NCBI RefSeq assembly: GCF_038066595.1 | Contig: NZ_JBBUTH010000003.1 | Span: 372,001 to 436,000 of the forward strand | DNA: 64,000 nt | Source: Pseudaquabacterium inlustre | GTDB lineage: Bacteria > Pseudomonadota > Gammaproteobacteria > Burkholderiales > Burkholderiaceae_C | Reading direction: 5' to 3' | Part shown: positions 19,672 to 28,082 of the stretch, piece after piece | How the letters are laid out: every line of letters begins with the position of its first letter | How positions within the stretch are numbered: the stretch's first letter is position 1 | The notes under the pieces: model-generated | Database searches by the model: none | Told to the model about the DNA's origin: nothing | What the model saw: the letters and a program-made list of their open reading frames with translations, nothing else | Translations under genes and position numbers: made by a program

Positions 19672-21137
19672 TGCGCGCGCCGATCAGCCGGCGGCGCTGG
19701 CTGGCGGCGGGTGCGGCGGCCTGGCTGGGCGCGGGCTGCGCCGTCCGACCGGACGGTGCGGCAGCGCCCTGGGTGGCGCCTGCGCCGCTGCCGCCGGCCC
19801 AGGCCGAGGCCCTGCTCGATGACCTGGAGCGCCGCACCTTCGACTTCTTCTGGCAGACCACCGACGCGGCCACCGGCCTGGCGCCCGATCGCTGGCCCAC
19901 GCCGTCGTTCGCCAGCATCGCGGCCACCGGCTTCGCGCTCACCGCGTATCCGCTGGGCGTGGTGCGTGGTTGGGTGAGCCGCGAGGCGGCGCGACAGCGC
20001 GTGCTGGCCACGCTGCGTACGTTTCTCGATGCGCCGATGGGCCCCGAGCCGCAGGGCCGGGCCGGGCACCACGGCTTCTACTACCACTTCCTCGACATGC
20101 GCAGCGGCACACGCTTTGCCCGCTGCGAGCTGTCCACCATCGACACCGCGCTGCTGCTGGCCGGCTTCCTGTGCTGCCAGAGCTTCTTCGACGGCGCCGA
20201 TACCGACGAGGCGCGGCTGCGTGCCGGCGTCGACGAGCTCTACGGCCGCATCGACTGGGCTTGGGCCATGCCGCGCGCTCCGCGCATCGGCCATGGCTGG
20301 CACCCGGAGAGCGGCTTCATCGGCTCCGACTGGCGGGCCTACGATGAATCGATGCTGCTGTACCTGCTGGCACTCGGCGCGCCCACGCGGCCGGTGGGCC
20401 GCGACGCCTGGGACTTCTGGGCCAGCGGCCTGCCCGCGGCCTGGGGCGTTCAGCATGGGCAGGCGCACCTGCACTTCGCGCCACTGTTCGGCCACCAGTT
20501 CACGCAATGCTGGGTGGACCTTCGCGGCCTGCACGACGACTTCATGCGCGCCAAGCAGGCCACCGAGCCGGGCCTGGACTACTTCCAGAACTCGCGCCGT
20601 GCCACCTATGCGCAGCGTGCCTATGCCATCGCCAACCCCGAAGGCTGGGCCGGCTACGGTCCCGACCTGTGGGGCATCAGCGCCTGCGACGGGCCGGCCG
20701 ATGTCGAGCGGCCCTTTGGCGGTCGCATGCGCCGCTTCATCAGCTACGCCGGCCGCGGCATGGGTGGCGCGCACACCTTCGACGATGGCACGCTCACGCC
20801 CTATGCTGCCGGCAGCTCCATCGCCTTCGCGCCCGAGATCGTGGTGCCCGCGCTGGCGACGATGAAGGCGCGCGGCGGCGCGCACCTGTACGGCCGCTAC
20901 GGCTTCTCCGATGCCTTCAACCCCAGCTTCACCTTCACCGACGTGACGCTCACCCATGGCCGCGTGGTGCCGGGCCAGGGCTGGTTCGACACCGACCACC
21001 TGGGCATCGACCAGGGCCCGATGCTGGCCATGCTGGCCAACCACCGCGACGAGCTGGTGTGGCAGACGATGCGGCGCAATGCGCACCTGCAGCGCGGCCT
21101 GCGGCGCGCGGGCTTTGCGGGCGGCTGGCTGGGCTGA
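19671..21137 (+). CDS. Glycoamylase-like (PF10091, GH144-type) lipoprotein; candidate beta-1,2-glucanase
   Basis: 488-residue exported lipoprotein. The N-terminus SRRRWLAAGAAAWLGAGC combines a Tat-like twin arginine with a lipobox (LGAGC). The rest matches the glycoamylase-like (alpha/alpha)6 domain: LLDDLERRTFDFFWQTTD, ASIAATGFALTAYPLGV, GFYYHFLDM, CELSTIDTALLLAG, SGFIGSDWRAYDESMLLYLLA, the WGISACDGP block and GRYGFSDAFNPS. Endo-beta-1,2-glucanase and sophorohydrolase of family GH144 belong to this domain family; the related domain in cyclic beta-1,2-glucan synthase also acts on beta-1,2-glucan. It probably cuts beta-1,2-glucan in the periplasm or at the cell surface. Family placement is firm, activity is inferred. 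Confidence 0.75.
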   Translation: MRAPISRRRWLAAGAAAWLGAGCAVRPDGAAAPWVAPAPLPPAQAEALLDDLERRTFDFFWQTTDAATGLAPDRWPTPSFASIAATGFALTAYPLGVVRGWVSREAARQRVLATLRTFLDAPMGPEPQGRAGHHGFYYHFLDMRSGTRFARCELSTIDTALLLAGFLCCQSFFDGADTDEARLRAGVDELYGRIDWAWAMPRAPRIGHGWHPESGFIGSDWRAYDESMLLYLLALGAPTRPVGRDAWDFWASGLPAAWGVQHGQAHLHFAPLFGHQFTQCWVDLRGLHDDFMRAKQATEPGLDYFQNSRRATYAQRAYAIANPEGWAGYGPDLWGISACDGPADVERPFGGRMRRFISYAGRGMGGAHTFDDGTLTPYAAGSSIAFAPEIVVPALATMKARGGAHLYGRYGFSDAFNPSFTFTDVTLTHGRVVPGQGWFDTDHLGIDQGPMLAMLANHRDELVWQTMRRNAHLQRGLRRAGFAGGWLG

Positions 21138-21142
21138 GCACG

Positions 21143-22429
21143 ATGGCGCTGGCGCGACGGTCATGGCTGGGGGCGGCGGCCACGCTGGGCGTGGCGGCCA
21201 GCGGCTGCGCGCGCACGGCCGATGCCCACACCGTGCGCTTCTGGGCCATGGGCCGCGAGGGCGAGGTGGCCGCCGAGCTGCTGGCCGGCTTTCGTGCCCA
21301 GCACCCCGAGATCACCGTGCGCATCGAGCAGCTGCCCTGGAGCGCCGCGCACGAGAAGCTGCTGACTGCCTTTGCCGGCGATGCCACGCCCGACGTGGCG
21401 CAGCTGGGCAACAGCTGGCTGCCCGAGTTCGTGGCGCTGGGTGCGCTGGCGCCGCTGGATGCGCTGGTGGCGGCCTCGCCCGATGTGCCGCCGGCCGATC
21501 ACTTCCCCGGCATCTGGGCCACCAACCAGGTCAACGGCACGCTGTACGGCGTGCCCTGGTACGTGGACACGCGGCTGCTGTTCTACCGCCGCGACCTGCT
21601 GGCCCAGGCGGGCTTCCACTTGCCGCCCACCACCTGGGCCGAATGGCTGCGCATGCTGCAGGCCATCCGCCAAACCGGTGAGCGGGGTGGGGCGCCGCGC
21701 TACGGCGTGCTGCTGCCGCTGAACGAGTACGACCCGCTGGTGGCGCTGGCGCTGCAGGGCGAGGCACCGCTGCTGCGCGATGGCGGGCGCTACGGCAACT
21801 TCCGCGGTGAATCCTTCCAGCGCGCCTGGCGCTTCGTGCTGCAGCTGTATGCGCAGCGGCTGGCGCCGCCGGCCAGCAGCAACGAGATCGCCAACCTGTG
21901 GCAGGAGTTCGCGCGCGGCTACTTCGGCTTCTACATCAGCGGACCGTGGCAGATCGGCGAGTTCCGCCGCCGTTTGCCGGCCGAGCTGCAGGGCGCCTGG
22001 GCCACCGCGCCGCTGCCGGGGCCGGACGGCCCTGGCGCGTCCATCGCCGGTGGCTCGAGCCTGGCGCTGTTCGCGCGCTCGCGCGCCAAGCCGGCGGCCT
22101 GGGCCCTGGTGCGCTACCTGGCGCAGCCGGCGGTGCAGCAACGCTTTCATGCACTCACCGGCAACCTGCCACCGCGCCGCTCGGCCTGGGCGGCGCCGGC
22201 GCTGGCCGCCGATGCACCCACGCAAGCCTTCCGCGCCCAGCTGGAACGCGTGAAGCCGCTGCCGCAAGTGCCCGAGTGGGAACGCATCGCCACCGAGCTG
22301 CGCCTGATGCTGGAGCGCGTGGTGCACGGCGACGTGGCGCCTGAGGCCGCGCCGGCCCTGCTGGACGAGCGCGCCGACCGGCTGCTGGAAAAGCGCCGCT
22401 GGATGCTGGCGCGGGGTGCCGCGGCATGA
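21143..22429 (+). CDS. Sugar ABC transporter substrate-binding lipoprotein (CUT1, SBP_bac_1)
   Basis: 428-residue extracytoplasmic sugar-binding protein. The N-terminus ARRSWLGAAATLGVAASGC contains a twin arginine and a lipobox, so it is likely exported and lipid-anchored, unusual for a Gram-negative binding protein. The mature part follows the family 1 pattern: VRFWAMGREGEVAAELLAGFRAQ, ITVRIEQLPW, DVAQLGNSWLPEFVALGAL, YGVPWYVDTRLLFYRRDLL, YFGFYISGPWQIGEF and AGGSSLALFARS. It presents imported sugar to the two permeases encoded just downstream. Five-base gap from the GH144-like gene. Confidence 0.88.
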   Translation: MALARRSWLGAAATLGVAASGCARTADAHTVRFWAMGREGEVAAELLAGFRAQHPEITVRIEQLPWSAAHEKLLTAFAGDATPDVAQLGNSWLPEFVALGALAPLDALVAASPDVPPADHFPGIWATNQVNGTLYGVPWYVDTRLLFYRRDLLAQAGFHLPPTTWAEWLRMLQAIRQTGERGGAPRYGVLLPLNEYDPLVALALQGEAPLLRDGGRYGNFRGESFQRAWRFVLQLYAQRLAPPASSNEIANLWQEFARGYFGFYISGPWQIGEFRRRLPAELQGAWATAPLPGPDGPGASIAGGSSLALFARSRAKPAAWALVRYLAQPAVQQRFHALTGNLPPRRSAWAAPALAADAPTQAFRAQLERVKPLPQVPEWERIATELRLMLERVVHGDVAPEAAPALLDERADRLLEKRRWMLARGAAA

Positions 22430-22439
22430 GGGCCGTCGC

Positions 22440-23321
22440 ATGAAGGCGAAACAGGCCGGCTGGTTGTTCGTCGCACCCGCGCTGCTGGCCATCGCGGTGT
22501 TCTTCGTCGTGCCGGTGGCCGCCGCGCTGGCGATGAGCGTCACCGATTTCGACATCTACGCGCTGGCCGACCTGCGCAACCTGCGCTTCGTGGGCCTGGA
22601 CAACTACGCCCGCCTGCTGGCCACGCCGCTGTTCTGGCAGGCGCTGGGCAACACGATGTTCTTCGTGCTGGTGGGCGTGCCCGTGTCCATCGGCGTGTCA
22701 CTCGGCGCGGCGCTGCTGCTGAACTCGCCGCTGGCGCGGTTCAAGGGCTTCTACCGCACGGCGCTGTTCGCGCCAGTGGTCACCACGCTGGTGGCGGTGG
22801 CCGTGGTGTGGCGCTACCTGCTGCACACGCGCTACGGCCTGATCAACCATGCGCTGGGCGCCATCGGCGTGTCGCCCGTGGACTGGCTGGGTGATCCGCG
22901 CTGGGCCATGCCGGCCATCGTGCTGCTGAGCGTGTGGAAGAACTTCGGCTACAACATGATCATCCTGCTGGCCGGCCTGCAGGCGATCCCGAAAGACCTG
23001 TACGAGGCCGCGTCGCTCGAAGGCGCCAACACCTGGCAGCAGCTGCGCCACATCACGCTGCCGGCGCTGGCCCCGGTGCTGCTGATGGTCAGCATCCTGA
23101 CCATGGCCGGGCACTTCCAGCTCTTCGCCGAGCCCTATGTGATGACGCAAGGCGGGCCGGCGCAGCGCACGGTCACGGTGCTGTACTTCATGTACGAGGA
23201 AGGCTTCAAGTGGTGGAGCCTGGGCTCGGCCTCGGCCGTGGCCTTCGTGCTCTTTGTGTTCATGTTCGTGTTCACGCTGCTGCAGCTGCGCGTGGCGCGG
23301 CGCAGCGAGGGGGCGGCATGA
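22440..23321 (+). CDS. Sugar ABC transporter permease, MalF/UgpA type
   Basis: 293-residue inner-membrane permease. Start ATG 22440 (MKAKQAGWLFVAPALLAIA), ten bases after the binding-protein gene. Typical CUT1 features include six membrane segments, NTMFFVLVGVPVSIGVSL, YEAASLEGANTWQQLRHITLP as the EAA loop, and the MTQGGPAQRT loop. It overlaps the second permease by four bases (ATGA). No ATPase gene follows anywhere in the operon. Confidence 0.92.
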   Translation: MKAKQAGWLFVAPALLAIAVFFVVPVAAALAMSVTDFDIYALADLRNLRFVGLDNYARLLATPLFWQALGNTMFFVLVGVPVSIGVSLGAALLLNSPLARFKGFYRTALFAPVVTTLVAVAVVWRYLLHTRYGLINHALGAIGVSPVDWLGDPRWAMPAIVLLSVWKNFGYNMIILLAGLQAIPKDLYEAASLEGANTWQQLRHITLPALAPVLLMVSILTMAGHFQLFAEPYVMTQGGPAQRTVTVLYFMYEEGFKWWSLGSASAVAFVLFVFMFVFTLLQLRVARRSEGAA

Positions 23322-24142
23322 GCCGTCGGGCGCTCAAGACGCTGGCGGTGAACCTGGCGCTGGCCGCCCTGGCCACGCTGACGCTGATCCCGCTGGCCTG
23401 GATGGTCTCGGCCTCGCTGATGGCGCCGGGCGAGGCCAGCAGCTTTCCGCCGCCGCTGCTGCCCAAGGACGCCTCGCTGGCCAACTACCGCGCGCTGTTC
23501 GAGACCGCCGGCATCGGCCGCCAGCTGCTCAACAGCCTGTGGGTGAGCCTGGGCGCCACGGCGCTGTCGCTGGCCTTCAACCTGACGGCCGGCTATGCCT
23601 TCGCCAAGCTGCGCTTCACCGGGCGTGATGCGGTGTTCCGCAGCCTGCTGGGCGCGCTGGTGATCCCGGCCCAGGTGACGATGATGCCGCTGTTCCTGAT
23701 GCTCAAGCAGATGGGCCTGGTCAACACCGTGGCCGGTGCGCTGGTGCCCTGGCTGGCCAGCGTGTTCGGCATCTTCCTGGTGCGGCAGTACGCGCTGGGC
23801 CTGCCGAACGAGCTGCTGGAGGCGGCGCGCATGGACGGCGCCGGCGAGTTCACGATCTTCCGCCGCGTGGTGCTGCCGCTGCTCAAGCCCGTGATCGCCG
23901 CGCTGGCGGTGCTGACCTTCCTGGGCGCATGGAACGACTTCATGTGGCCGCTGATCGTGCTGACCGACCGCGACCTGCAGACCCTGCCGGTGGCGCTGGC
24001 CGGCCTGTCGCGCGAGCATGTGCAGGACACCGAGCTGATGATGGCCGGCGCCGTGGTCACGGTGCTGCCGGTGCTGGTGCTGTTTTTGGTGCTGCAGCGC
24101 CAGTACCTGCAGGGCCTGCTGATGGGCAGCGTGAAGGGATGA
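23318..24142 (+). CDS. Sugar ABC transporter permease, MalG/UgpE type
   Basis: 274-residue permease, partner of the MalF-type protein. It opens with a membrane helix (LAVNLALAALATLTLIPLAW) and has SLWVSLGATALSLAFNLTAGY, LLEAARMDGAGEFTIFRRVVL as the EAA loop and FLGAWNDFMWPLIVLTD, all standard for MalG-type subunits. It ends in the family's usual QRQYLQGLLMGSVKG. Four-base overlaps with both neighbours show tight translational coupling. Confidence 0.92.
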   Translation: MSRRALKTLAVNLALAALATLTLIPLAWMVSASLMAPGEASSFPPPLLPKDASLANYRALFETAGIGRQLLNSLWVSLGATALSLAFNLTAGYAFAKLRFTGRDAVFRSLLGALVIPAQVTMMPLFLMLKQMGLVNTVAGALVPWLASVFGIFLVRQYALGLPNELLEAARMDGAGEFTIFRRVVLPLLKPVIAALAVLTFLGAWNDFMWPLIVLTDRDLQTLPVALAGLSREHVQDTELMMAGAVVTVLPVLVLFLVLQRQYLQGLLMGSVKG

Positions 24143-27100
24143 GGGCCGTGCTGCGTTCCTTGGCCGCACTGTGGCTGGCGACTGCGGCACTGGCGCACGC
24201 CGCATCGCCGGCTGCGCCAGTCCCCGGCCTGCTGGACGACCTGCGCGATGCCGCGCCCTGGCAGGCCAGCGCGTCGGACCAGGTGCAGGCGCGGCTGGAG
24301 CGCGACGCGCGCGACGGCAGCCTGTGCCTGCACTACGACTTCGCCGGTGTGTCGGGCTATGCGGTGATGCGCCGCACGCTGCCGCTGGACTGGCCGGCCG
24401 ACTTCACGTTCACCGCGCGGCTGAAGGGCGAGGGCGCGGCCAACGATGTGCAGCTGAAATGGGTGGACGCCAGCGGCGACAACGTCTGGTGGGTCAACAA
24501 GACCGCGCAGGTGCTACCCGGCGAGTTGAGCGACTGGCGCTTCCACCGCCGCCATGTCGATTTCGCCTGGGGTCCGCAGACCGACCGCACCCTGCGCCGC
24601 ACCCAGGCCATCGAGCTGGTGGTGGCGGCCGGGCGCGCGGGCGCCGGCGGCCACGGCCGGCTGTGCCTGGCGCAACTGGCGCTGCAGCCGCGCGAGCCCG
24701 ATCCGGCCACCTGGCCCGAGCCGATCCGCCAGGCCACGCCCACGGCGCTGACGCTGGACTTTGGCCGTGTGCGCGAGTTCAACGGCCTGGCCCTGCGCTG
24801 GCCGACTGACGGGCCGCACCCGGCAGTGCAATTGCAAGCCAGCGACGACGGCCGGCACTGGCGCCGGCTGCGCCGCGTGGCGGCCGGGCGCGAGGCGCTG
24901 AGCGCCGTGTTCCTGCCCGAGTCCGAGGCGCGCTGGCTGCGCGTGCAGCGTGCCGCGCCGGGCCCGCTGCCAGCGCTGGCCCTGCGCAGCGCCGCCCAGT
25001 GGCCCACGCGCGATGCCATGCTGGCCGAGCAGGCCGCCGCGCTGCCGGCCGGCGACCTGCCGCGCGCCTACCGCGGCCAGCAGAGCTACTGGACCCTGGT
25101 GGGCGTGGACGGCGGCGGCGCGCGCTCGGGCCTGCTCAGCGAGGACGGCGCGCTGGAGCTCGGCCGCGCCGGCCCCAGCCTGGAGCCCGTGCTGCTGCCC
25201 TCGAACGGCCAGCGCATCACCTGGGCCATCGCCAGCGCCCGCCACAGCCTGCGCGAAGGCCATCTGCCAATGCCCCGCGTGCACTGGACGGCGCCCGGCT
25301 TGGCGCTGGACATCGAGGCCGCTGCCGATGGCCCGGCCGATGCGCCGGTGCTACTGGCCCGCTACACCGTGCGCAACACCGGCACCGTGTCGCAAAGCGT
25401 GCGCCTGCTGCTGGCGGCGCGACCCTGGCAGGTGAACCCGCCGCAGCAGTTCCTGTCCACCCCCGGCGGCGCGGTGCCGGTGCGGCGCCTGCGCTGGCAG
25501 CAGGGCGCGCTGGCCATCGACCAGCGTCCGCCGCTGCGGCCCTGGCCGGCGCCGGGGCGGGTCAGCGCGCTGGCCGCCGACGCCGGCCTGGACCTGGATG
25601 CGCTGCAGGCCGCCCCGCCGCTGACCACGTTGCATGATCCGCAGGCCGGCGCCTCGGCGCTGATGCAGTGGCCGATGACGCTGGCGCCGGGCGAGGCGCG
25701 CAGCGTGTTCGTCGAAGCGCCGTTGGCGGCGCGCGGCAACGGCACCGCGCCTGCCTCGATGCAAGACGTCGACACACGCTTCGACGCCATTGCCACCCAC
25801 TGGCGCAGCCGCCTGAACCGCGTGCAGTTCACCGTGCCGCCCGAGGCCCGGCCGCTGGTGGACACGCTGCGCACCTCGCTGGCCCACATGCTGCTGTCGC
25901 GTGACGGGCCGGCGCTGCAGCCCGGCACGCGCAGCTATGCGCGCAGCTGGGTGCGCGACGGCGCGATGATGGTCGCGGGCCTGGTGCGCCTGGGCGAGCT
26001 CGACGCGGCGCGGGCCTTCGTCGACTGGTACGCCGGCCACCTCTTCGACTCGGGCAAGGTGCCGTGCTGCGTGGATGCTCGCGGCGCCGATCCGGTGGTC
26101 GAGAACGACAGCCACGGCCAGTACCTGTTCATGCTGGCCGAGTTGTGGCGCCACAGCGGTGATGCGGCCTTGCTGCAGCGCCACTGGCCGCGCGTGCAGC
26201 GCGTGATGGCGCACCTGGAATCGCTGCGCCAGCAGACCCGCAGCGAGGCCTTCCGCGCGCCGGACAAGGTCCATCTCTTCGGCCTGCTGCCACCGTCGAT
26301 CAGCCACGAGGGCTACTCGGACAAGCCGGCCTATGCCTACTGGGACGACTTCTGGGCGCTGCGCGGCGTCAAGGACGCGGTGGCGATCGCCCAGGCGCTG
26401 GGCCAGGCCAGCGAGGCGGCACGCTGGGCCGCGGCACGCGACGAGTTCCAGCGCGAGCTGATGCAGTCGGTGGCGGCCACGGCGCGGCACCACGGCATCG
26501 TGTGGATCGCCGGCGCGGCCGACCGCGGCGATTTCGACCCCACCTCCACCACCGTGGCGCTCAGCCCGGCCCAGGCGCCGCTGCCGCCGGGCCTGCTGGC
26601 CGGCACCTTCAACCGCTACTGGCAGGAGGCGCTGGGCCGCGCCGGTGGCAGCCGGCCGTGGAAGGACTACACGCCTTATGAGCTGCGCAACGTGGGCGCC
26701 TTCGTGCGCCTGTGGCAGCCCGAGCGGGCGCATGCGCTGCTGCGCTTCTTCTTCGGCCACCAGCGGCCCGCCGGCTGGAACCAGTGGGCCGAGGTGGTGC
26801 TGCCCGATGCGCGCGAGCCGCGCTTCCTGGGCGACATGCCGCATGCCTGGGTGTCGTCGGACTACATCCGCTCGGCGCTGGACCTGTTCGCGTTCGAGCG
26901 CGAGGAGGGCGGTGGTGTCGTCTCGCTGGTCATCGCCGCCGGCCTGCAGCCAGCCTGGCGCCGCGCCGGGCCGGTGGGCGTGCAGGGCCTGGGCACGCCC
27001 TGGGGGCCGCTGGACTGGCAGCTGCAGCCGGTGGCCGGCGGCTGGCAGCTGCAACTGCCGCGCGCCTTGTCACCCACTGCCGGCACCTCACCCCGCCTGG

Positions 27101-27240
27101 TGCTGGCCTGGCCGGGCGACGGGCCGCTGCCGCAGGCCCGCCACCAGGGCCAAGTGCTTCCCTGGGACGACAACCGGCGCGAACTGCCGCTGCCACCACC
27201 GCCCGCCGTGATCGAGCTGATCGCTCCCGCCCAGCCCTGA
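24139..27240 (+). CDS. Secreted multidomain protein: two beta-sandwich modules plus (alpha/alpha)6 glycosidase-like domain, function unknown
   Basis: 1033-residue exported protein with a signal peptide (LAALWLATAALAHAA). Residues about 30-195 form a beta-sandwich resembling galactose-binding/CIA30 modules (VSGYAVMRRTLPLDWPADF, VQLKWVDASGDNVWWVNKT). Residues 200-285 look like an F5/8-type discoidin module (QLQASDDGRHWRRLRRV). A beta-rich linker follows to about 550. The C-terminal half is helical and looks like an (alpha/alpha)6 barrel: RSYARSWVRDGAMMVAGLVR (Asp607), PVVENDSHGQYLFMLAELWR, YWDDFWALRGVKDA, GWNQWAEVV (Glu885). Acidic residues at such places are catalytic in GH15/GH63/GH94-like barrels. 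It overlaps the permease gene by four bases, so it belongs to the same pathway. I do not recognise a named GH family. Confidence 0.75.
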   Translation: MRAVLRSLAALWLATAALAHAASPAAPVPGLLDDLRDAAPWQASASDQVQARLERDARDGSLCLHYDFAGVSGYAVMRRTLPLDWPADFTFTARLKGEGAANDVQLKWVDASGDNVWWVNKTAQVLPGELSDWRFHRRHVDFAWGPQTDRTLRRTQAIELVVAAGRAGAGGHGRLCLAQLALQPREPDPATWPEPIRQATPTALTLDFGRVREFNGLALRWPTDGPHPAVQLQASDDGRHWRRLRRVAAGREALSAVFLPESEARWLRVQRAAPGPLPALALRSAAQWPTRDAMLAEQAAALPAGDLPRAYRGQQSYWTLVGVDGGGARSGLLSEDGALELGRAGPSLEPVLLPSNGQRITWAIASARHSLREGHLPMPRVHWTAPGLALDIEAAADGPADAPVLLARYTVRNTGTVSQSVRLLLAARPWQVNPPQQFLSTPGGAVPVRRLRWQQGALAIDQRPPLRPWPAPGRVSALAADAGLDLDALQAAPPLTTLHDPQAGASALMQWPMTLAPGEARSVFVEAPLAARGNGTAPASMQDVDTRFDAIATHWRSRLNRVQFTVPPEARPLVDTLRTSLAHMLLSRDGPALQPGTRSYARSWVRDGAMMVAGLVRLGELDAARAFVDWYAGHLFDSGKVPCCVDARGADPVVENDSHGQYLFMLAELWRHSGDAALLQRHWPRVQRVMAHLESLRQQTRSEAFRAPDKVHLFGLLPPSISHEGYSDKPAYAYWDDFWALRGVKDAVAIAQALGQASEAARWAAARDEFQRELMQSVAATARHHGIVWIAGAADRGDFDPTSTTVALSPAQAPLPPGLLAGTFNRYWQEALGRAGGSRPWKDYTPYELRNVGAFVRLWQPERAHALLRFFFGHQRPAGWNQWAEVVLPDAREPRFLGDMPHAWVSSDYIRSALDLFAFEREEGGGVVSLVIAAGLQPAWRRAGPVGVQGLGTPWGPLDWQLQPVAGGWQLQLPRALSPTAGTSPRLVLAWPGDGPLPQARHQGQVLPWDDNRRELPLPPPPAVIELIAPAQP

Positions 27241-27260
27241 AGAGAGAAAGAAGGCCCGCC

Positions 27261-28025
27261 ATGCAACGCCGCCACCTGATGCTGTCGCCGCTGGCCCTGC
27301 CGGGGCTGTTCAGCAGCGCCTGTGCCGTGATCGACGCGCCGCCCGTGCCCAGCCCCACCGCAGGCACGCAGCGCGCCGTGGCGCTGGATGTGCCGGGCCT
27401 GGCCGAGCCGGTGCGCTGCTGGCTGTACGAGCCGGTGGGCTACTCGGCGGGCGGCCGGCCGTGGCCGCTGGTGGTCTTTCTGCATGGTTCGGGCGAGCGC
27501 GGGCGCGAACTGGAGCGCGTGGCCGTACACGGCCCGCCCAAGCACGCGCGGGCTGGCCGCCACTACCCCTTCTTGCTGTGCTCGCCGCAGCTGGATGACA
27601 ACCGCCGCTGGCAGCCGGCCGAGCTGCATGCGCTGCTGGGCGTGCTGCGCCAGCGCTGGCACATCGACCCGCAGCGCGTGCTGGGCACGGGCCTGAGCCT
27701 GGGCGGCGCCGGCGTGTGGGACTGGGCCACCAGCTACCCCGATGATCTGGCCGCCATCGCCCCGGTGTGCGGCTTTGCCGACGCGCAGGGCGCCTGTCTG
27801 GCCCGCCCGGTGCCGGTACGCGCCTACCACGGCGATGCCGACACCGTGGTGCCGGTGGCCGCCCAGCAGCGCGCCATCGACACGCTGCGCGCCTGCGGCG
27901 GCCAGGCCGAGCTGATCGTCTACCCCGGCGTGGGCCACGACAGCTGGAACCCGGCCTACGACGACCCCGCCCTGGTGCCCTGGCTGATGGCGCAGCGTGC
28001 GCCGTCGCCGCGGTCCCGGCCCTGA
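27261..28025 (+). CDS. Exported alpha/beta hydrolase (dienelactone hydrolase/esterase-like)
   Basis: 254-residue protein with an N-terminal signal and possible lipobox (LPGLFSSAC). The alpha/beta hydrolase core is clear: PLVVFLHGSGERG (oxyanion region), the nucleophile elbow GTGLSLGG with Ser146, YHGDADTVVP for the acid and GVGHDSWNP for the histidine. This arrangement is typical of the poly(3-hydroxybutyrate)-depolymerase/feruloyl-esterase-like secreted esterases often found with glycan loci, where they remove acyl substituents. That would fit succinylated or acylated glucans, but the ester substrate is not visible from sequence. It sits 20 bases after the large secreted protein with an AGAAAGAAGG ribosome site. 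Confidence 0.75.
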   Translation: MQRRHLMLSPLALPGLFSSACAVIDAPPVPSPTAGTQRAVALDVPGLAEPVRCWLYEPVGYSAGGRPWPLVVFLHGSGERGRELERVAVHGPPKHARAGRHYPFLLCSPQLDDNRRWQPAELHALLGVLRQRWHIDPQRVLGTGLSLGGAGVWDWATSYPDDLAAIAPVCGFADAQGACLARPVPVRAYHGDADTVVPVAAQQRAIDTLRACGGQAELIVYPGVGHDSWNPAYDDPALVPWLMAQRAPSPRSRP

Positions 28026-28082
28026 GCGGCCTGAGCCTGCGCCATCCTGTCCGCTTCCACCGCACCCCGTCCGCCTGCTGCC

